64,000 nucleotides of DNA from Cerrena zonata (Eukaryota; Basidiomycota; Agaricomycetes; Polyporales; Cerrenaceae): assembly GCA_038087015.1 (NCBI GenBank), contig JASBNA010000018.1, positions 1-64,000 of the forward strand. Direction: 5' to 3'. Within the stretch, counting starts at the first letter, position 1. Each line of letters begins with the position of its first letter. Below the pieces are notes generated by a model. That model was given only the letters and a program-made list of their open reading frames with translations. It was not told the origin of the DNA and made no database searches. Position numbers and translations under genes: made by a program. Below are positions 56,692-64,000 of this stretch, piece after piece.

Positions 56692-57805
56692 TCGTTCCGT
56701 TCACCGAGCGAATCTGATCCAGCAGGCGAGTGAATTGTATGATCGAACACCTCGTCATGTCCGCGTCTCTCCCGTCTATCGCGTATCGTGTATCGCATAT
56801 CGTGTATCGCATTGTATCATCATACTAATCGGAGTCTTCCTGACTGGAATGTCTACACGGTTCGCACTTCCTAGGAAAACGAAGATAGCTTCGATGTGCG
56901 ACTCCTGACGTTTGCCGAGAGGGAAACTCCGGGTGGAGCTGGGAATGTGTTGTCTGCATGTGAGATATGATTATAAGAACGATGAAAAAGTATCCAGATC
57001 TCTGACCCGTCTAAACCATCTCAGGCCGTTTGTGTAAGAAAAGCAACATCGGGTCGGGTCGCGGAGTCTGATCGCGAGGCGGGTTGTGCTCAACAGCCCA
57101 AAATAGAAACCAGCGTTTGGAACACAATTATCAATCTTTGAATTCGAGGCAAAAATGCAGAATATTCGATTTTCAGACGCGCTACTCTTTTCTTTTACAC
57201 ATCACCATCAGCACCCGCCCAGAGAGATCTGTCCTCATGGAGACCCAAGGAGAGGCCACTCTGTCTGCGCCGTGCATTGCGATGCTCTTCCGGACAGCTA
57301 GATCTCTGGCCGAGAAGAAATCGTGCAATGATTCACGAATCGGGTCAGCTGCCTGATCTCTTGTACAGATATGTGATCTCGCTTGCCCCGGGAAGTACGT
57401 GGGCAAACCTCCCAAAATGACAGGTTGACCCCAGTGAGGTATCTCACGATTCCGAACTCCGTCCTCGGGCACTTAAGGCACATTTCTAGCTCATGTTCGA
57501 GCTTCCTGGGATTGAAATGGTGTTGTGATGATGCGAGCCAACTCATGGCATATATCATGACTCTGCGTCGTCCCGGGTATATGAGACACGAAGTCTATCC
57601 TAACTTCGTCACTCATCCGCTCGCCTAAACCTTCCCTCGTCCCTCAACGCTGTAATTGGTGTGTATCGCAGCGTCCGGCTCCTGTTGGATGTTGACTGAT
57701 GTTCTCTATCACTATCACAGTGCTTTCTTCCTTTAAGGAGACTCTTTCTGCTTGGGGCAGTTGCTGAACCCCGCTCTCGATACTTGCTCAACCATTCCTA
57801 TCATC
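56692..57805. other. Intergenic interval with a short GTATCG-type repeat
   Basis: Near 56,770-56,820 the words TATCGCGTATCGTGTATCGCATATCGTG form an imperfect tandem. The remainder is promoter and leader of the C2H2 gene. Frames on both strands at 57,084-57,630 are not supported by any family. Confidence 0.4.
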
Positions 57806-59541
57806 ATGCCATCCCAGTCCACGTTCTTCAGCGACAACGCTCAACAATCCTCTATGCCGACGGGCCATAGATACGACTATCCCCCTTACTTCATGACGTC
57901 CCCCACTGCTATTGCCGCAATGAGCGCTGGTGTCACCCCCAATTTCCTATCTAACAACAACTGGCGCTCCCCTCAGTCTGCGACAACGCCGTACACAGAG
58001 TCGCCACTGGGAACACCCTACTCGGAGACCGGCTCAGCTGACGGCGGATACTACGTGGGGGATGTTGCCTCCCATACTGTTGGTTACCCCGAGTCTTCAC
58101 AGAGAACTCACTTGCCCGATGCGGCCTTCGCTGCTGCCATCTATCAGTCCCGCTTCCACGGCGGAATTTCCTCAGTCAATGGCACCAACACTTCTTACGG
58201 AACACAAGGCGTCGACAACGATCGCCATTCGCTGCACACTACTCAATACGTGTCCTCGTCAGAGGGAAATGAGTTGCCAGTCTCTACCAGACATGGCGCT
58301 CATGGTCATCCGTCGACTACATCCCCCTCCGTTCAACAAATGTCTCCGCAGCGCCTCATGGGAATGACCGGTCCCGGCTTTTCGTCTCAGACAGGCAACT
58401 TCTCAACATACTCGCCTCCGGCCACCATGCAGAGAAATGTAACCGCTTCACCGCAAGCACAACCAATTCCGTTTTATTACCCCGAAGCTCGTGAGATCCA
58501 ATATCCTCCGGCTTTATCAATCTATTCGAACTCTTCCCACTCGGCGATCGAGCGACTCGGCGAGCCTGGTAGCCCGTCGGTCGTACCTCCCCTAGTATTT
58601 GAGGGCGAGAATGGAGAGGAGTATGAGGAGGGCTCGGAGTGTAGCTTGCCTTCAGCTTCCTCCGATACATCGAGGAACAGTGAGCATGATATCCGTTCGT
58701 CTCACCGTGATGGTTTTGGGAACGGTCTTGTAGATGAATGGCCGGCATCCCCAAGAACTTCTGCTGCACGACAGGAAGATGTTGGTAGTCCAATTGACTA
58801 TGATGGTCAAAGCCCTACCACTTCCCCCGGGCCTCTCGGCTCTCCGACGTTATCCCACGAACATCACGAACATGGCAAGTCAAGCAAGAAGAGCAAGATG
58901 CATCAATGTGGCATTTGCCAAAAATGGTTCCCTCGACCTAGCGGTCTTGCTACACACATGAATTCCCACTCTGGTGCAAGACGTAAGTTTCACTATTTTC
59001 CCCTTCTCAATTTTCTCTAATTCTTTTTTGAAAAAATTTCTAGCCTACAAATGCCCTGTACCGGGTTGTAACAAGAGCTTTGCGGTCCGCTCCAATGCCA
59101 AGCGTCACCTTCGCACTCACGGAATTTTCCCAAGTACTGAGCATAGTTCCCCTCCCGCCCAATTCACTGTTGGTTTCGACGAACCCATCGTCTCAGATGC
59201 CCCACCCGTCGGAAAGGTTCCATCGAAACTGAGGTGGGTTCCGCAGAGCCTCTCTTCCAGGAACAACGTGGACCACCTCAAGGACCACACGTCTGATTCC
59301 GAAGACGAGTTCTCGACCGCCTGCCCTATTGTGCAGGTTCCCCTCCCCCCTGTGATACCTTCTGTCTCCAAATGGGATGGCGATGACGCTTATGAAGAAC
59401 GCAACCCATACGAGCGGCTCGGAATGAGTCCATATCTCTCCTCGCAGGTCAGTCCTGACTGAAACAGTGATCTGACTTATATACTGACTATTGGATTTAC
59501 AGTGGAGAGGCCTTCCCGGCCCCGCTATAGTGTCATCCTAA
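57806..59541 (+). CDS. C2H2 zinc-finger transcription factor
   Basis: Exons 57,806-58,982, 59,044-59,447 and 59,503-59,541 give 539 residues. Two adjacent C2H2 fingers lie across the first splice site: CGICQKWFPRPSGLATHMNSH and, after the linker, CPVPGCNKSFAVRSNAKRHLRTH. The N-terminal ~370 residues are Ser/Pro/Tyr-rich and probably disordered, with an acidic patch (EGENGEEYEEGSE) that could activate transcription. The start MPSQSTFF is preferred over the in-frame ATG at 57,752. The last exon (WRGLPGPAIVSS) is short but splice-consistent. Targets unknown; it probably acts in the nucleus. Confidence 0.85.
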
Positions 59542-60187
59542 ATTTGAAACGTTGGCCTTACAAGTTGTCTTGGCTTCCTTTGGGACTATGTAGTTTGTAC
59601 GTTTACAAAGCTTTCTTCTTGGTTTCCGCTATCTTTTTGCTTTCGTACGAAATATCTCCGTGTGTTTTTACTGATTTGATACCACTCATGATGTACTTGC
59701 TTTCAAATGAATCTGCTCACGACATATGTATACTAACTGTAAGATTACTTTGCGATATGTTAGATAGACCGAGATCTGTAGGGTGCCGTAATGCGACCGT
59801 CGTCCTGTGATTATGATAGATGATGCTAATTAATGATGCAGTTCCCTCTCGTAATACTTGCACACGCGTGTTGGATCATAGCCCTGATGATACGACTTGG
59901 TCTACTCGGATGTGACAGATAATCGAATGAATTGAAACGGGACATGCGGAACGGAACAGGCCACCGTCATCCTGGACCCTGATGGACAAGATTAGAATCT
60001 CACCTACGAAGACTAGCTCACTAAGACGCTCACCATCATAGCCTTTGGGCGTGCAGTTTGCGGGTAGCACGTCATGCATCGAAACCTACCAATGGCCGAT
60101 GGATAATGGTATCATCGGCAACTCTATAGAGTTAGCGTGATGCGCCAGATCCCGGTTGTTATCTCGCCACCATCTTGCTTGTGCAAG
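59542..60187. other. Intergenic interval between convergent genes
   Basis: Between the C2H2 gene and the convergent PIG-P gene; nothing recognised. Confidence 0.4.
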
Positions 60188-60939
60188 TTACCGCGGAGGT
60201 TGTGAGGGATCGGAGCGTGCCGTAAGCGGGAGGCGTTTCTTGCGATGATATACAACTCGGTTTACCAAGCCAATTGGTATATCATAGAGCTCCGGAATGG
60301 CATTAGGTGCGGCATAAGCAAGATATGGGTTTAGATTTGCGCCGTTACCATCAGGAAGGAGAGCTTTAGTATCTGGTGGCGTAATATACCTGTCAGTGTC
60401 TGATATTCTTGTGACCGGTATTCTTTGTAACCCAGTCTCACCTGTTATCGTGCTCCTGTCTGAAAAGGCAGGGGTCCCGGCAAGTGCCAATGCGAAGTAT
60501 GTGAAGTAGGTAAGCAGAACGAGAACTATCGAATACGACGGAAGGAGGAGGGCCCATTCGCTAAAGTTGTCCCGCAACGATAAGAGGGTCATATGAAAGT
60601 GAGCAGATACTCTCATACATGAGGAGAGAACGCGCGTATTGTGTTCACGCAGGCTTACCGGTTAGGGTACCAAGTGATCCCGAGTGCAAGGATGTAGTCG
60701 TCCGGGAGAACTGCCCAGAGCACAAACAGAACAAAAAGAAGGTAGGTCGACGTCCATGCCACAAAACCGTAGAACTCGGGAGCCCGACTACGGGATTCTG
60801 TCGGGGGCAGGGGAGGATATTGGGCCAGAGGGCTAACTGGGGAGGTGGGACTGGACTCTGCCATGTCTTGTGGTTTAGGAACAGGGCAATCAGTCATATG
60901 TTCGGACGAAGTAGCTAGATCGTGAACATGAGTTGGCAT
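60188..60939 (-). CDS. PIG-P, subunit of GPI-N-acetylglucosaminyltransferase
   Basis: Two exons (60,939-60,659 and 60,560-60,188) encode 217 residues. PIG-P is a small ER-membrane subunit of the complex that adds GlcNAc to phosphatidylinositol, the first step of GPI-anchor synthesis. The PIG-P domain is plain: EFYGFVAWTSTYLLFVLF (membrane segment 1), WAVLPDDYILALGITWYPNR, then EWALLLPSYSIVLVLLTYF (membrane segment 2) and AFSDRSTIT. A Pro/Ser-rich N-terminus and a charged C-terminal extension flank it. The start is MPTHVHD because the bases just before it (CCCGCAG|G) look like a 3' splice site of a leader intron. Confidence 0.9.
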
Positions 60940-61805
60940 CCTGCGGGTCAAGAGACGCCTTCAGAGCTTCTTCATTACGCTATCGAGAAGTTAAGATTGA
61001 GAAAGTGCTTACCGGAACAGTGGTAAAAAGCCTATCCTATCCGGATGTGGGTAGCTGGGCCCGGACTAGAAGGAATGGTGGGGATTGGAAACTGGTCTTT
61101 GGTTTGATTTAGATTGAGAATATTACGACAGCCGGAGCAAGCTAGCCGTCGTTCCGCTATATATGAAAACATCAGACATTGTAGTCGAAGTGAACGTCGA
61201 GAAAGCTATCACGTACATGTCGTACTACCTTCAGGAACGGCTAGTTGGCGTTGTCAAACGTTGCCAACCACTGGAGCGAGCGTCTCAAGACTGCTAACCG
61301 ACAACAACAACCTCGATCGATTGTAAATCGAGATTAATCCCGCGAAAATTCGTGTCGGTTGATATGAGGGAGTTGGTTGTTCACTTTTCTCGCGTTTGAT
61401 TGGATGATCCGTATTACCTTCTTCCAGCCGATCGATTTCCGACTTGAGGGCTCAGGAGATCCTATCATATTTTGTGATTAGTTCTCAGAGTCCAGGGGTG
61501 ATTTAGATACCTCAGCAAAACACATACGAGTATAATCACATGAAGGAGGTCTCGCTGACGAGTCCGAAATTTTTGTGCCAACTGGCGCCCGTTAAAATCC
61601 CACAAAATACCCCTTCACGTAAATGCGGGGTTAAACAGAAAATAGTGTCATAATCACTGCTATGAGAAGATTCTGAAACGAGTTCTGCCGTTTTTGGATG
61701 TTGCAGTTTATTATTTCAAATTAGACCAAAATACCGAATTCGGCAGTACCCTCATAGACGTTTCCTACTTTCTTTCCAAGTACGGTCACGTAGTAAAGAT
61801 CTAGG
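60940..61805. other. Divergent intergenic region between PIG-P and the cyclo-ligase
   Basis: The PIG-P side probably includes a leader intron (donor near 61,014, CCG|GTAAGCAC; acceptor near 60,941). No gene recognised. Confidence 0.4.
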
Positions 61806-62782
61806 ATGATGGCCGCTTTGAGGAACAACAAGAAAGCCATGAGAAAGGTGGTTTCCTCCGCGTTGGCATCGCTTTCGCCTTCCGACATACAGGAACAGTG
61901 TAATCTATCCATCTTTTATCTCCTACGATAGCATCAACCGCTGACTTTCTCATAGCGCGAGCAGTTGCCAAACAAATCGTCGCATCGCCGTTTTTTCAGC
62001 GCAGCAGCAATGTGAGCTGCTATCTAAGCATGCCCACCGCAGAACTCGATACGTCTGCGCTTGTTACAGAAATTTTGAGAACCGGTTCGGGGCTTATCGC
62101 CATGTTTATTCCTGTCATTTTTCACACTGACCGAGGTAAAGGAAAGTCACTATTTGTTCCGAAGATTGACGTCACCGCCGACGGTAAAATGGATTTCCTC
62201 AAGATATACGGCGAGGCGGACTTACACTCACTGCCTGCGGGCAAGTGGGGTATCATGGAGCCCCAAGACGAGTATCAGGGTCGTCCGAGAGTTAAGGGTT
62301 TGTGTTCGGCATCGCCCATATCCATTTACTCCTAGCTCGAGGGGTGATTAACATTGTTTCACAGTTTTGGACAGTTCAAACGAATCTCTTGACCTCATCC
62401 TTGTACCAGGTGCGGATCGCTATCTGATTCAACGTGTTGATGACTTGAACGACGGACTCACGACGTTTACCTGCAGGCGTTGCCTTCGATCGTTCCTTTT
62501 CACGGCTAGGGCACGGCAAAGGATACTATGATAGATTCATACAAACATATGCCTCTACACATGGTGGACGTGTGCCGCTTCTCGGTGCGTTGACGTCGGA
62601 TCTTGAATTAGTGCTAATGAAAAGCTTGCTGATTCTGTGAACCAGTCGCCTTGGCTCTTCGAGAGCAAATCCTGGAGGGTGAACAGGTGCCGATAGGAGA
62701 ACACGATTGGAAGATGGACGTAATAGTCGGTCCAGACGGTATCCTGCAAGGCACTAGTAAGGAAGGCCCTTCATTTTCCTGA
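61806..62782 (+). CDS. 5-formyltetrahydrofolate cyclo-ligase (methenyl-THF synthetase)
   Basis: Five exons (61,806-61,899; 61,956-62,297; 62,365-62,409; 62,477-62,584; 62,646-62,782) give 241 residues. The enzyme converts 5-formyl-THF to 5,10-methenyl-THF with ATP in folate metabolism. Evidence: MMAALRNNKKAMRKVVSSAL (first helix), [66 protein letters not shown], the last being the ATP/folate-binding signature, and ALALREQILEGEQVPIGEHDW. The first exon is antisense to a 63-codon frame that should not be called. The stop at 62,782 is preferred; a GTAAGG inside the last exon could be used as an alternative donor. Confidence 0.9.
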
Positions 62783-64000
62783 ACGACGTTAACAAGTTGC
62801 CTTTCAGAGGTAGAATCCAGTGCTGTCGTTTAGCCGACGATGTCCCGTAGGACTGAGTTCGAAATGAAGCTCATGTTGCGGCGCATTCCTATGTGCTATC
62901 CTGGGATATCATTCGATGACCCCATTGACCTATGGAAACACTTCTATCACGAATTGATGCAATTGTGAACGAGCGGGCCGCGTACTATTTTATAATCCTG
63001 GTCGAGGCTCGTATTTGTATTCTGGCTTCGAACGTGCGCAGGCGCTGCAAGGAGGCGTAGTACGCTGAAATGTACAGAAATGTAAGTTGGACGTAATGCG
63101 TACACGGACGAGGTACAGCACTGACCCAGTGGTTCGAGTGTGCGGAACGATGATAATCCTGAATGATTTTCCGGGCGGAAGATACGAGTTTCCTGCGAGG
63201 AATGATTCCGAGGGGTTTGGATTATATCCGACAAATGAAAATGATATCCAGCAAACCTGGTTGAGGAACTAATATAGCTCTGGAGCCGGTTTCGAAGTTG
63301 GCTGCCGTCCCGTCATCCTTGACAAGTTTAGTTGCTAGTTGGGTAGTGACAACTACCTGGTGTGAGCTTATCAGACAGGTTCATGAATAGATATGATGCA
63401 ATACGTACAGATACGCCTGTTGATGCACAGACTTTAGAGAGTGTTTCTTGCATTCTTTGAAGTAGAACGTTTCGTGTCCGAATTGGGAGGTCCGACGAAG
63501 ATTGAAATGGGAACCAAAGTGAATTGAAAACGAGAAGCCGGATCTATTTTGTATGAAATAAATTTATGTCATCAAATTCGTGCATACTGTAGCTTATGCA
63601 CGCACCTTTGGACGCTCAAGAAGATACGTCATTAGTTGTTGTAGAAATATTAGAAATTCAGGGAGGCTGAATATGCTAATATGAAATATTTGATTCTCAT
63701 AGTTCTGGGGCAGAGTATCGTGTGCTGGTGGCATCAGCTGAATTTGAAGGCGGTTCAAACACGGGGAAGTCATTGCTTACTGCTTAGCACTTCTCGCAGT
63801 CGAGCTGCCGTTGTCATATTCTGCATATCTTACATTCGCATCATGAGAGGAGATAATAAGGAGATATGGAGCTAAACTGACCAAGAAATAATACATCATG
63901 CTCAGCCTCGATGAAACATCTGACAAGATTAATTGCAAGAGCTTCCTTTGGACAGCCGGGAGGACCAGATATCTCCAATATTGACCCAGGTCTTATGCCT
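62783..64000. other. Right-end interval without a recognised gene
   Basis: No frame here has a recognisable family, and no splice chain holds together. A coding-like plus-strand stretch at 62,840-62,965 (RTEFEMKLMLRRIPMCYPGI) is short and isolated. Confidence 0.35.

Noticed and set aside
61721..61912. Small membrane-protein frame on the minus strand
   Set aside because: It is exactly antisense to the first exon and leader of the formyl-THF cyclo-ligase, whose exon chain is divisible by three and matches the family N-terminus.

Overview
The window is fungal nuclear DNA, most likely from a mushroom-forming basidiomycete (Agaricomycetes). The genes carry many GT-AG introns of about 50-65 nt. 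They include lineage-typical families: a KDZ transposase with its CxC2 cysteine cluster, a fungal TET/JBP-type 2OG-Fe(II) oxygenase, Egh16/Gas1-like secreted proteins and expanded F-box-like genes. The species cannot be read from the sequence.

Layout. (1) Positions 1 to about 11,990 are one end of a large KDZ DNA transposon. It holds the N-terminal part of the transposase (cut by the left edge), a TET/JBP dioxygenase, and three multi-exon passenger genes of unknown function. The block is enriched in a short CpG-containing motif (TCCGG/CCGGA) and ends in degenerate subterminal repeats. (2) Positions 12,790-34,196 hold an F-box-like gene with two C-terminal C2H2 fingers, split by a 19.6-kb Ty3/gypsy chromovirus (12,961-32,599; identical-looking 313-bp LTRs; 5-bp target duplication CAAAC). 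The chromovirus is itself split by three nested insertions: two long-inverted-repeat elements (13,449-16,239 and 19,396-23,026) that share a core but have different ends, and a gag-only LTR element (24,408-26,849). (3) Positions 34,200-49,150 are sparse: an F-box-like gene, a detached zinc-finger gene tail, a secreted Egh16-like gene, an F-box pseudogene fragment and a third F-box-like gene. (4) Positions 49,860-62,800 are gene-dense host chromosome: epoxide hydrolase, intradiol dioxygenase, exonuclease 1, a C2H2 factor, PIG-P and 5-formyltetrahydrofolate cyclo-ligase.

How it fits together. The left half is a transposon sink beside an F-box gene cluster; the right half is housekeeping and catabolic sequence. 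The most interesting unit is the KDZ element. It carries a predicted 5-methylcytosine oxidase, is dense in a methylatable CpG motif, and encodes a protein with a metal-binding-type cysteine cluster. Together these suggest, as inference only, a self-encoded anti-silencing system. Exon boundaries for the host genes were fitted by hand. For exonuclease 1, the intradiol dioxygenase, the cyclo-ligase, PIG-P, the C2H2 factor, the Egh16-like gene and the two uninterrupted F-box genes, the summed exon lengths are divisible by three.
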